From Diorhabda sublineata (Eukaryota; Arthropoda; Insecta; Coleoptera; Chrysomelidae), in assembly GCF_026230105.1 (NCBI RefSeq), contig NC_079482.1:17608001-17672000 (forward strand): a DNA stretch of 64,000 bases, in the 5' to 3' direction. The notes under the pieces were generated by a model. That model saw only the letters and a list, made by a program, of their open reading frames with translations. It was not told where the DNA came from and made no database searches. Made by a program: the position numbers and the translations under genes. Shown here piece after piece: positions 47,645-59,014 of the stretch; within the stretch, counting starts at the first letter, position 1, and every line of letters starts with the position of its first letter.

Positions 47645-49520
47645 TCTTGGTTCAATGCACAAGCTCTGACATATTACATTACTATGAGTGAATATAAGAT
47701 TGTATCGAATGTGTGAAAAATAACGAGAGTAATCTCAAAAAAGTGTGAAAGTAGTAGATATTTCTAAAAAAAAATTCTTTTTTCGTTTGTTTTTTATTCG
47801 CATAACAAAAGCCTTGAACGCGATTTCGATTTCGAATGAGTTCAGGACTGATCGCATGCGCACTTTCAAAACTATCATTCGGGAATTGCTCAGTTTTGAG
47901 GTTTGAGTGACAGTTCTATAAAGGGTAGATTATTAACAGTTTAAAATTATTTCAGAATAGCGCTAGTGTAGGCAAAGGTGGCAATTGTAGATGAATTGAA
48001 ATATGCGAGGTTAAAAAATAGAACCCAAAAGAATTATTATGAGAAAACGTGATTCTAGAGTGATCTTATTTCGTATTTACTCTCTAATAATATTTGTCGT
48101 TTCTCTGAAAATTTATTCTGTGTTAATTTGGTACCAGCATTATTTAGCACATTTCGACGGATCTTTCATATACACAGATTGTTCTCTTTCTCTTTATCCT
48201 CCATAAATAGTTCGAAAGTCATATCGATTCAATCCGTTATTGATTCTGAATAAATTATAACAGTTACCGGATGATTTTTATCAAGACTAATAAGAAGTGT
48301 AACTTAATTTGAATTGAAACAAATTAGTAAGTGTAACTTAAAATCTAATTTCGAAAGATTGAGCACAAAAATCTCAAAAAAAATGTAGTGATGAGTTTAA
48401 AAATCAGTCAAAGAGTTATCTTTTCTATGATCCTTAAATCGTCCGCGAAAGAATGAAATCCTGTAGTGAAGCATGCTTATCATGGTGATCCTGAATTGGT
48501 TATCAACTGATTCAAAATTCATTGTGACCCACGAACAAAACTAATAATTCATGAATCATAATTTGATATTGTAGCAATTTATAGAAGGTTGGGAATGCGT
48601 TAAAGTTTCATGTATTATTAAACATGAATATTATGTTTAAACAAAGTATTGTATAACTTAAATACGTAATTACTATTCGCAAATTTACATAACAATAACA
48701 ACAATGTTACTTTTAACTTTATCCCGCTATATGTGAGTCACTATATTACAACAAAAGAAAATATTAATTTTATAGACTCTTACACTCTTGAGATTTATTT
48801 TCTTTTTCTTAAAAGCAATTTAAATAGAAAATACGTAGCAGTACATTCACATGGGTATTTCATTCGAACTTATTTTCATTACTTTTGTACTTTTGCTCTC
48901 TAGAGTATTCATTCCATATTTTTAGTATGAGCTCTACGTTTGTAGTAGTATCGAATATAAAGATTAATATTCACTTTGTATTTTATTGCACCTACTTTAC
49001 TCCACATATTTTAATAAAAACTCTCTGATTTAGTACTTGTTATAATAAATTTGCAACAACTACGGTAAATAGAAAAATGGAAAAATAGAAAACTACAGGA
49101 TCAAGAGCACTTTAAATAACTTTATAAGAAGAGTATATAGATGAGTGACTATGAAGCATCTAAATGACTTGTTTCAATTAAAAAGAATCATGAAAGGTAC
49201 GCAGTGAAATTCGTACCTTTAGTTAACTATTTGCCGATTACATATCGACTATGACCTACCATTACATCCTTATTAACATTTTTGAGTTTCGAGTTTCAAT
49301 GCAGTTAGACGTAAATATTTGATAATCTAGATAAAAACAAAAAAACAGATATTTTTCAATCTTCCCAAAAATATGCTATCAACATCTGAATAGTATAAAT
49401 AAGTCTTAGGTGGATTTTTCATCATTTTTGTTACAATATCTCCTAAATACCGGTATGATTCAACTACTTTTGCGTCATTCGTTTTTGATTAATTGGAGGA
49501 ACACTGCTGATCCATCAAAT
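47645..49520. other. 1.9 kb without recognised gene
   Basis: AT-rich DNA with no coding pattern, leading into the satellite array. Confidence 0.5.
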
Positions 49521-52500
49521 TTTTGTGATCCTTGGATAGATAAGTCGTCCAAAAAACCGAATCATAAGTTAATCAATTCAATTATTGATAAAACTGGAAG
49601 GACTAACCCTAGGATCCTCGATAAATGGATTCTACGATTTCGAAAACGCTAAACTACCGTGTTTTTATTGTGATCCTTGGATAGATACGTCGTCCAAAAA
49701 ACCGAATCATAAGTCAATCAATTCAGTTATTGATAAAACTGGAAGGACTAACCTTCGGATCCTCGATAAATGGATTCTACGATTTCGAAAACGCTAAACT
49801 ACCGTGTTTTTATTGTGATCCTTGGATAGATACGTCGTCCAAAAAACCGAATCATAAGTCAATCAATTCAATTATTGATAAAACTGGAGGGACTAACATT
49901 TGGAACCTCGATGAATGGATTCTACTATTTCGAAAACGCTAAACTACCGTGTTTTTATTGTGATCCTTGGATAGATACGTCGTTCAAAAAACCGAATCAT
50001 AATTCAATCAATTCAATTATTGATAAAACTGGAGCGGCTAACATTTGGATCCTCGATGAATGGATTCTACGACTTCGAAAACGCTAAACTACCGTGTCTT
50101 TATTGTGATTTTTGGACATATACGTTGTCCAAAATACCGAATCATAAGTCAATCAACTCAATTATTGATAAAACTGGAGGGACTAACATTTGGATCTTCG
50201 ATGAATGGATTCTACGACTTCGAAAACGCTAAACTACCGTGTCTTTATTGTGATTTTTGGACATATACGTTGTCCAAAATACCGAATCATAAGTCGATCA
50301 ACTCAATTATTGATAAAACTGGAGGGACTAACATTTGGAACCTCGATGAATGGATTCTACTATTTCGAAAACGCTAAACTACCGTGTTTTTATTGTGATC
50401 CTTGGATAGATACGTCGTTCAAAAAACCGAATCATAATTCAATCAATTCAATTATTGATAAAACTGGAGCGGCTAACATTTGGATCCTCGATGAATGGAT
50501 TCTACGACTTCGAAAACGCTAAACTACCGTGTCTTTATTGTGATTTTTGGACATATACGTTGTCCAAAATACCGAATCATAAGTCAATCAACTCAATTAT
50601 TGATAAAACTGGAGGGACTAACATTTGGATCTTCGATGAATGGATTCTACGACTTCGAAAACGCTAAACTACCGTGTCTTTATTGTGATTTTTGGACATA
50701 TACGTTGTCCAAAATACCGAATCATAAGTCGATCAACTCAATTATTGATAAAACTGGAGGGACTAACATTTGGAACCTCGATGAATGGATTCTACTATTT
50801 CGAAAACGCTAAACTACCGTGTTTTTATTGTGATCCTTGGATAGATACGTCGTCCAAAAAACCGAATCATAATTCAATCAATTCAATTATTGATAAAACT
50901 GGAGCGGCTAACATTTGGATCCTCGATGAATGGATTCTACGACTTCGAAAACGCTAAACTACCGTGTCTTTATTGTGATTTTTGGACATATACGTTGTCC
51001 AAAATACCGAATCATAAGTCAATCAACTCAATTATTGATAAAACTGGAGGGACTAACATTTGGATCTTCGATGAATGGATTCTACGACTTCGAAAACGCT
51101 AAACTACCGTGTCTTTATTGTGATTTTTGGACATATGCGTTGTCCAAAATACCGAATCATAAGTCAATCAACTCAATTTTTGATAAAACTGGAGGGACTA
51201 ACATTTGGAACCTCGATGAATGGATTCTACTATTTCGAAAACGCTAAACTACCGTGTTTTTATTGTGATCCTTGGATAGATACGTCGTTCAAAAAACCGA
51301 ATCATAATTCAATCAATTCAATTATTGATAAAACTGGAGCGGCTAACATTTGGATCCTCGATGAATGGATTCTACGACTTCGAAAACGCTAAACTACCGT
51401 GTCTTTATTGTGATTTTTGGACATATACGTTGTCCAAAATACCGAATCATAAGTCAATCAACTCAATTATTGATAAAACTGGAGGGACTAACATTTGGAT
51501 CTTCGATGAATGGATTCTACGACTTCGAAAACGCTAAACTACCGTGTCTTTATTGTGATTTTTGGACATATACGTTGTCCAAAATACCGAATCATAAGTC
51601 AATCAACTCAATTATTGATAAAACTGGAGGGACTAACATTTGGAACCTCGATGAATGGATTCTACTATTTCGAAAACGCTAAACTACCGTGTTTTTATTG
51701 TGATCCTTGGATAGATACGTCGTTCAAAAAACCGAATCATAATTCAATCAATTCAATTATTGATAAAACTGGAGCGGCTAACATTTGGATCCTCGATGAA
51801 TGGATTCTACGACTTCGAAAACGCTAAACTACCGTGTCTTTATTGTGATTTTTGGACATATACGTTGTCCAAAATACCGAATCATAAGTCAATCAACTCA
51901 ATTATTGATAAAACTGGAGGGACTAACATTTGGATCTTCGATGAATGGATTCTACGACTTCGAAAACGCTAAACTACCGTGTCTTTATTGTGATTTTTGG
52001 ACATATACGTTGTCCAAAATACCGAATCATAAGTCAATCAACTCAATTATTGATAAAACTGGAGGGACTAACATTTGGAACCTCGATGAATGGATTCTAC
52101 TATTTCGAAAACGCTAAACTACCGTGTTTTTATTGTGATCCTTGGATAGATACGTCGTTCAAAAAACCGAATCATAATTCAATCAATTCAATTATTGATA
52201 AAACTGGAGCGGCTAACATTTGGATCCTCGATGAATGGATTCTACGACTTCGAAAACGCTAAACTACCGTGTCTTTATTGTGATTTTTGGACATATACGT
52301 TGTCCAAAATACCGAATCATAAGTCAATCAACTCAATTATTGATAAAACTGGAGGGACTAACATTTGGATCTTCGATGAATGGATTCTACGACTTCGAAA
52401 ACGCTAAACTACCGTGTCTTTATTGTGATTTTTGGACATATACGTTGTCCAAAAAACCGAATCATAAGTCAATCAATTCAATTATTGATAAAACTGAAGG

Positions 52501-52710
52501 GGCTAACATTTGGATGCTCGATAAATGGATTCTACGACTTCGAAAACGCTAAACTACCGTATTTTTATTGTGATCCTTGGATAGATACGTTGTCCAAAAT
52601 ACTGAATAATAAGTTAATCAATTCAATTATTGATAAAACTGGAAGGACTAACATTTGAAACCTCGATAAATGGATTCTAAGACGTCGAAAACGCTAAACT
52701 AACGTGTTTT
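49521..52710. repeat. satellite array: 145 bp monomer, 22 copies, with 435 bp higher-order repeat
   Basis: Each monomer contains landmarks such as ACCGAATCATAAGTCAATCA, ATTATTGATAAAACTGGA and CGAAAACGCTAAACTACCGTG. Monomer starts recur every 145 bases. From about 50020 to 52400, three monomer variants alternate. One has GCGGCTAACATTTGGATCCT, one has TTTTTGGACATATACGTTGT with a GGATCTTCG, and one has GGAACCTCG with TACTATTTCG. They form a 435 bp unit repeated about 5.5 times with almost no differences. The outer monomers at both ends are more diverged. The minus-strand intron 5' end of the formin gene at 52715 runs straight into the last monomer. Overlapping open frames in the array are by-products of the repeat. 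Confidence 0.97.
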
Positions 52711-52715
52711 CTTAC
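52711..52715 (-). promoter_or_regulatory. 5' splice site (GTAAG) touching the satellite array
   Basis: The donor GTAAG is followed immediately by AAAACACGTTAGTTTAGCG, the reverse complement of the satellite monomer end. The satellite monomers themselves lack GTAAG at this position, so they do not offer obvious decoy donors. Confidence 0.85.
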
Positions 52716-52990
52716 CTTGAAAGCTTTGACGAATCGAACTAATAACGAGAAGAAAGTATTGGCATCTGTCGTTCTGGGTGATTCGGCGAAAAATTCCACG
52801 CATTCCCTAAAAGCACCTTGAGCCATTTTGGCGGCGGTTTTTAATCGTCTCAATTTATCTTCAGCGTTCACTAAAAAATCTCTAACCAGCAAACTGTGGT
52901 TACCTCTACCTCTTATTTCGGCTTCTTTGCGTACTGCCTCCATACCTATGTCCAGTTCGTTCACATCCGTATTTATGTTTTCTAATGATA
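52716..52990 (-). CDS. Frl: internal exon of an FRL/FMNL-type formin (C-terminal end of FH2 domain)
   Basis: This 275 nt exon encodes 91 complete codons plus two bases from a split codon. The residues run VSLENINTDVNELDIGME at the start, then AVRKEAEIRGRGNHS. A helical stretch follows, AEDKLRRLKTAAKMAQGAF, then ECVEFFAESPRTT and FFSLLVRFVKAFK at the end. This is the last part of the FH2 domain in the FMNL/FRL subfamily of formins, which nucleate and elongate actin filaments at the cell cortex. The pattern VSLENV..DV.EL..GME and the closing FVRF.KAFK are typical of that subfamily. The acceptor is TTTTTTCCAG|TA (phase 2) and the donor TTCAAG|GTAAG (phase 0). Neighbouring exons were not found, so the flanking introns are large. 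The following intron starts inside the satellite array. Codon use is GC-richer than the surroundings. Certain as a formin exon; the FRL assignment is strong. Confidence 0.93.
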
Positions 52991-54103
52991 CTGGAAAAAA
53001 TTTTTTCAGATGGATGTACATATCACAATGGGAACGGGAACATAACTCAGAAATATCTACAACCAGGTCACACCCACATGGAGTGTACCTCTGTTCACAG
53101 GGCAATATGTGAAATATAGATTATTCAGGAACTATGCAGAACCCAATATTTAGGTTTACTTATAAAAACATTCATTTTGATCAACGAGCTAGTGACGCAA
53201 AGATTGTAGACCTACCAGCTATACTTTATAGTCTAGATTCTACTATTGAGTTCAATAATATTTCGTTAAGGAATGGAGAAATCCCCCACAAAGTCTCATG
53301 CCTGAAGAGTTTCTCTATAATCAACTTCACTCCAATATCAACTTTAAAATATAAATATTTAACAGAGTTGGTATTACTAGCTGATTGTCATAAATTTTAT
53401 GATAACTTGCCCTAAGATAATCAAACTTATTTTTTCATAATCTAATTATTGATTATCTATTTGTTTTTTCATTATTGGTGATTGGCTAATGTCATAATTT
53501 CGAATTTAAAAACGGATACGGTAGTATGTTAGTATGATAATTTAGAATGTTAGTCTTTTCATTGTACCATGAATAATTCAAGTAATTTATCATGTTTTTT
53601 ATCTATCATATGCCACTCAGTACTTTCTATTCAACTCAAGCTCTATAAATGTGAAGTTATAACGAAATGCACATTAGTTCTCTTGGAAAATATAGTAAAT
53701 CGTGTTATTATTTCACAATTAGATTTGGATAGATATTACACTGTAGATATAAGTTTTAAACGCTTTTTTATCTCCTTTGGAATCTCAATTTTGTAGATTA
53801 GTGTAATGGGAGAGTAGTAATTACAATATTTCTACTATTCGGCTTTTGTGAATAGGCTTCTTCTTAAGAAAATTGATAGCAGTAATTATCTACCAAAGCA
53901 AAAGAGTAGATTATTATTGTCGAGATCTTCAATGGATCCGAGACATTTATACAGTTTTCTATCGTGGCTCAAATATTTTTTCCACTAGTTGCATTTTATT
54001 TTTGCAAATATTAGTTTTAAAGCCAAAGAAAATGGAATAAAAAATTGATTTCCAAAATCAAATCATCCACAAATGTAAAATACAAAAGTTAGCTTATAAT
54101 ATT
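52991..54103. other. formin intron sequence, about 1.1 kb
   Basis: It begins (minus strand, upstream of the exon) with the acceptor tract TTTTTTCCAG. A 93-codon plus-strand frame at 53134-53415 (DQRASDAKIVDLPAILYSLD) has no recognised family. The rest is AT-rich. Confidence 0.55.
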
Positions 54104-54129
54104 TTGCGGGTCATAAAAATTGTTAAAAA

Positions 54130-54330
54130 TGATCGTGATTGTATATCTGAAACTAGAGCGCAGGCAGGAAAAGAGAAAATGTTGCCAAAAAACTACTGGT
54201 ATTTTATGAAATGGCCTAAATTGCTTATGAAAAAATTTGGTGATGACGGATATTTATCAAAGACGTCAGAAAACGTATTGCTGGTTTATTTTCATGAAGT
54301 AGCTCAAAAGAAAAAAGACTCCAAATATTT
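54130..54330 (+). mobile_element. Crypton-like recombinase N-terminal relic
   Basis: The plus strand reads KMLPKNYWYFMKWPKL and TSENVLLVYFHEVAQKKKD. The order (LP..Y..FM.W...SENV...YF.E) matches the core-binding domain of Crypton-like tyrosine recombinases, as in 1610-2345. No catalytic region follows. Confidence 0.6.
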
Positions 54331-54684
54331 CAATATGGAATATACCTTTTTTTCCCGAGATAATATGACAACTTTTGATTATACAAGGAAAAAAAGTATT
54401 TTTCCCGTGTATAATACACAATTTTTTCTGTGACAGGATACTTTTATGAAAAATTATATTATTCCAATGTTTAAGTCAGAAAATTATCAATCTGATATTC
54501 AAATTTTTAAATTAGTAGGCTATGTTGTACTTACAGCGACAATTAGACTTGCGTTGCGAAGGAAACTTTTAAAGTAATCAAATTCAGTTTTCTGATTTGA
54601 TTGCAAAATTGTGAAATTTTTGATTGTTTAGATGTTAGGTACTTTTAATACTATAACGAAAAAAAGTCTGATTCCAAGTTTTCT

Positions 54685-54870
54685 TTAACTCCACCAGAAT
54701 TAGTAGAAGTAGCCAAATTAGCGTCAGAAAAATTAATGTCAGATAAATCGAGGAAAATTTACGAAAAAACGCGTATTCAAGATTCATGGAATGAAAGATG
54801 AAAAAAACATACTGTTCTTGCTCGGAGACGGTGTTATTTGTGTATTTTGGTATTAATGATGAAGGTGATC
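54685..54870 (+). mobile_element. second Crypton-like N-terminal relic
   Basis: The plus strand reads PPELVEVAKLASEKLMSDKS and RKIYEK. After a frameshift it continues YSRFMEWKMKK and SETVLFVYFGINDEGD. It has the same domain order as the neighbouring relic at 54130, but a different sequence. Confidence 0.65.
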
Positions 54871-54914
54871 TATTGATTAATATAAATGCGCAAATTGTCA
54901 GTGTCAATATCATA

Positions 54915-55000
54915 TTGTGATAAAGTAGAAACGTCAAATTTTATCTTTCTTCATTATTAAAAAAACCAATTTTAAATCAGAAGAGACTTAAAACTAAGAT
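54915..55000 (+). mobile_element. Penelope-like terminal repeat fragment
   Basis: The segment beginning GTCAATATCATATTGTGATA matches the 3' end of the Penelope-like copy at 61600-61720, in the same orientation. It is a solitary fragment. Confidence 0.6.
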
Positions 55001-55284
55001 TATTTAGATGCATTAATGAATCATTTATTGATATCTCTCTGTGGTAGAGCATTGTCGGTCGAATATAGAAACGCCCTTTATTAGTTATCAAGAAGTTCAT
55101 TAGTCACTGGATTTATTGTTATTTACAATTTAACTATATTTTTCCTAATTACTACATTATGCATAATTTACGAAGTCTGATGAAGACTCAACTACTGTAT
55201 TAATAATTCAAGTTCATTATTACACAATGTCTACAGTGGGAGCGATTGTGACAAGATGCGAATAAAAATGAGCGAGCGCCAGCG

Positions 55285-55480
55285 AATGCTTTGGGTGTTT
55301 TAGATTCTAATTCAGTGAATATTTTATCACTTATACAAATATCATACTTATTGAAATAATTCGATAGTTGCTGGAAAAGTCCCTGTACATATGGTAAGGA
55401 AAAATATTTTATCCTTTGATGATAATGTTCTGTTTTGTTTATTGATTTATTGAATATGATATTCATCATTATTCCAGGAT
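55285..55480 (-). mobile_element. Penelope-like element internal fragment
   Basis: The minus strand reads IFNKSINKTEHYHQRIKYFS, LPYVQGLFQQLSNYFNKYDI and DKIFTELESKTPK. This is the linker between reverse transcriptase and GIY-YIG nuclease, closely matching 61090-61260. The fragment ends abruptly at both sides. Confidence 0.85.
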
Positions 55481-56104
55481 TTTATATGCACAATTCTTGG
55501 AATAGTATAGTTACTTACAGTTTTTTATAATATATATACAATTTTCTTGAACAACTAGTATATTAGAATCCTTGAACACAAACTCCGATTTAATTGTTTC
55601 ATTTTCATTACCATATCAAAGAATTTTCAACGAGTAGTGAAAATTAATATTTTTACAACATTTGTAGAATTTGTTTCTATATATACATTCTAAAAAAATA
55701 AAATTTCTAAGACAAGTTTTTCCACCATGTCAAATTTACCTTTTCACTTCGTAAAATTCTCTTACCTTCACTGAATTTAAAGCTCGTATGACAAAGACAT
55801 ATATGAATTATAACATTATATTTTGGCATTGAATTCCTTTCTGTCTCGACTATTCACCTAATTCATTTCAAGTCACGCTTATGAGAAAGAAACACAAAAA
55901 AACCTTACAAATCTTGTTAGTGAATTGTGTGGAAGTTCGAAATTAGCCATCCCATGACAAAGCGTAACTCCAAACAAAATTAATTTGCTTTGTCAAGCTG
56001 TATTTTATTTTCGAGAATGATTTTGATTTGTTTAGAAAGTTAATTCTTTCGTTTATTATAGATAATTGTCAGTTTTTCTCTTTATAATTCTCTACTTAGT
56101 CTTA
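55481..56104. other. 620 bp without recognised gene
   Basis: AT-rich; nothing supported. Confidence 0.5.
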
Positions 56105-56625
56105 GGACCGATTCATAAACTTGACTTTTCGTTTGCCTTGCCGATGACGTTTGCTGTTACAAAATTAAAAACATTGAAATGCATAAGACTATCCATAGTT
56201 GCCGTTTGCCGATACGTCTGCCGTAGGTGACATTTCCCGTTGACTGTCCGTAGCAGCTTTCGTAACAATAGAAAAGAGCCAATCATATCAAGTCGCGTTT
56301 GTCACGTGATTTTAACGTATGAGGTTAAGCGTGACGTGAGGTTATTTTTCTTACTGTTTGTTTATGGTGGTCTTTTGGCTCTGCTTGTTTTCTCTCAGCT
56401 ATTTTGCATAAAATCGTCCATAAATACTGAATTACAAACAAAAACACAAAACTCTCACGAATACAAAAAACAGTATACACGTCAAAAAGGATAATAAAAT
56501 ATTTAGGTTGAAAGCAGCAATGTCAAGTTTATAAATAGGGCGTAGAATTTGTTACGAACGTCAAATGGTAAACGTCTGCCGCGAACGGCAACGGCAAACG
56601 GAAAATCAAATTCATGAATCAGCCT
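56105..56625. mobile_element. Harbinger-type MITE, about 520 bp
   Basis: TTA flanks both ends (56102-56104 and 56626-56628). The left end reads GGACCGATTCATAAACTTGA; the right end, read inward, gives AGGCTGATTCATGAATTTGA. Both continue into CGTTTGCC...GCCG-type sequence. Subterminal GCCGTTTGCCG / CGGCAACGGCAAACGG motifs are repeated. No transposase is encoded; the 84-codon frame inside (56240-56494) has no transposase features. A TWA target site is typical of PIF/Harbinger. Confidence 0.75.
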
Positions 56626-57740
56626 TTATTGTGATACAAGTATCCAAAAAGCTGTTAAAGATAACAAAAACGTGTTTCCTTTATCGCCTATTTCTGACAA
56701 CGCACTTCCAGTGAGGATTTGCAACTTGTAGAATTGATAAAATCCCTGTCAGATATCAAAGGTTGTAGCATAAGCTTTTACTATTTTTATGTATGTATAA
56801 GACAACTAGAATGAGTTTTACAATAAAACATATATAAACATAATAAAGATATGCTTATCAAAGGTTGGAGTACACGTATTTCTATAAACTCGGTTTTTTA
56901 TGTGCCATGCCTTTCCCATAAAATACTTATACGATATATCAAAATTACTGATGTAGAATTATTTTATTGTTTGTTTGTGAGTGAGTCCGCAATCTAGTGA
57001 TATACTTTTCATTCGAACTTTGAGTTACTTAAACTAATGGACGTATTTTTTGTTCTATAATATTTTATTATAAACTTAATTAATTAAAATAATCAATATA
57101 TCTAATTTTTATATAGAAATGAATATTTTTTGTACAAATACATACTTTCGTGAATTGATATATGATATTTGCTAAACTTTAACTAACACCGACTGCTTGT
57201 ACAACTCTTTCTTGTATTTTTCTAAAAGAAATAATATCTCATTACAATATACCAGATGTGTAAAATGATTTACGACATTTTGTTTACCAATGGCCGCTGC
57301 TACAATCACCGACACGTGTGATCAACGCGCATATAAAGCTCAGAAACAAAATAAAAGTACACAAAGTGAAAGTACAGTTCTTCAGATATCAATTGCAGAA
57401 GACAGTTATGCGAGGATCAATCAATATTTCATATATACTCACGGCACTCATACCAAATTAACAAATTGAAATTAATGTTTACTCCCCGTATAAAATTCGG
57501 TAAACATCTAACAAACCGTCAGTTCACGTGGACTCTGTTTACCAATGAAAACATTGAATCGTTAACATAAATGCATTTCTATTGGTCGAAGCTGTTTGTA
57601 CACAATTTCTTTGAAATATTCCTGCTAGAAATTAACGTCGCTTGGTTAGATTTATTTGATTCATAAATTTCTTCAAATGAATAGAAATATGGCGTCCTTT
57701 AGACCTTGGATGAATGAAGACGGTGAAATTGCACACTGTA
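56626..57740. other. 1.1 kb without recognised gene
   Basis: AT-rich; nothing supported. Confidence 0.5.
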
Positions 57741-58185
57741 CTGAGACAATTATGAATTTAATTATAAAGATTTAGTGATATACAAACACAGCAAGTTATT
57801 TTAAATATATTCGAATATTTAAAAAAGAAAATATTCAGCAATCTGATAATGCAATCACAATAAGAATTGCTGAATTAACTAGAGTGGATAAATTTTCCAT
57901 TTATCGAGTAGTTACGAAAGGAGTTGCTGTGGATCATTCACAGAACAGAAAAGATGTAAAGAAAAACTGAAATCAATTGATAAAGCTACTCAAGATTTTA
58001 TACAGGGCTGCGACATTAGAAGTAATACAACAAAAGGTTGCAGATTATCCAGAATACAATTATACCAGTTCAGAAACATTGCGTCAAGTTTTGTTAGCAT
58101 GTGGTTTTAAATAAAAAAACTGAATAAACGGATGGTAATAGCCGAATCGTCAAGGATCGTTCGATGGCGTTTATTTGTTACGACA
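57741..58185 (+). mobile_element. Tc1/mariner-superfamily transposase N-terminal relic
   Basis: The plus strand reads IRIAELTRVDKFSIYRVVTK followed by GVAVDHSQNRKDVKKN. After stops come SSETLRQVLLACGFK and NKRMVIAESSRIVKDRS in shifted frames. The layout (helix-turn-helix, linker, second helical domain ending in 'L...GF.WKK') resembles insect Tc1-like transposases. No catalytic core follows. Confidence 0.55.
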
Positions 58186-59010
58186 TGACAGTTACGATGT
58201 AGTAAATTTCGGTTAGGTTGATAATAGTAAAATTGCTGTTTGAATGGGTCATGTTATAAAGGGAAACGCATTATAATAGTACACGCCTATGGTAGGTCAA
58301 ACAAAATTATCGGCAAGGGTTTTTATATGTTTCATGGAAGAACTATATATTCGAGAATACATCTATATTAGAGAGGGCCTCACTATGGCGCTTCATTATT
58401 ATTACTTTCGTTAAGGTAATTCGCTTTGTATGTTAAGCAAATTTCAATTGTGTAAATGTAAATGTGATCGCAGTAAACAGTTGTTTGATATACATTGTCC
58501 TATGTTTATTTCATAAACTCATTCCATGGAGAATGCTGCTCTAAAATAATATCATTAAAAATAAATTATCCCATCTAGAAATCACTCAATTCACTACAAG
58601 CCCTCTTAGTTATTGTTGTGGTATCGTAGTTGTACTGTGATCTTGAATTACTCTTAGTGCTACATTTGCTTCTGCCGAAGGGTATTAGATCTCCAATTAT
58701 TCTCCTATTCTGTTTATATTTGCATCGCAGCATGGTATGATTACGTACTTAATATGAATAATTCATACACTGTAGGTAATTGAAACTCGGAATATCAACT
58801 ACAAGTATCATAATTCGTTGTGAAACAAATTCGGTACAATATAAAGTATGCGTATGTGGAAAGCTATGTCTTTCCACTTGCATATTTCATATGCAATATT
58901 TCATGCAATATTTTTCATCTTCGTCAAATAAATCACATTTAGGTGGCATGTTATTCGTTTCAACTATAGAGTGTAGGAGTTTGTAAAAAGTGTCTTTACT
59001 ATTGCTAACT
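58186..59010. other. 820 bp without recognised gene
   Basis: Nothing recognised between the transposase relic and the piggyBac terminus. Confidence 0.5.
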
Positions 59011-59014
59011 TTAA

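Noticed and set aside
49410..52658. More than twenty overlapping 70-105 codon open frames
   Set aside because: They are produced by the 145 bp tandem repeat; the repeat length is not a multiple of three, so frames shift from unit to unit and the proteins simply repeat. No start context, splice sites or family features.
52828..53112. Plus-strand 94-codon open frame opposite the formin exon
   Set aside because: It is the antisense shadow of the FH2-encoding exon.
53134..53415. 93-codon plus-strand open frame near the formin exon
   Set aside because: Composition is slightly gene-like but there are no motifs, and it lies within the intron upstream of the exon on the opposite strand; not enough to call a gene.
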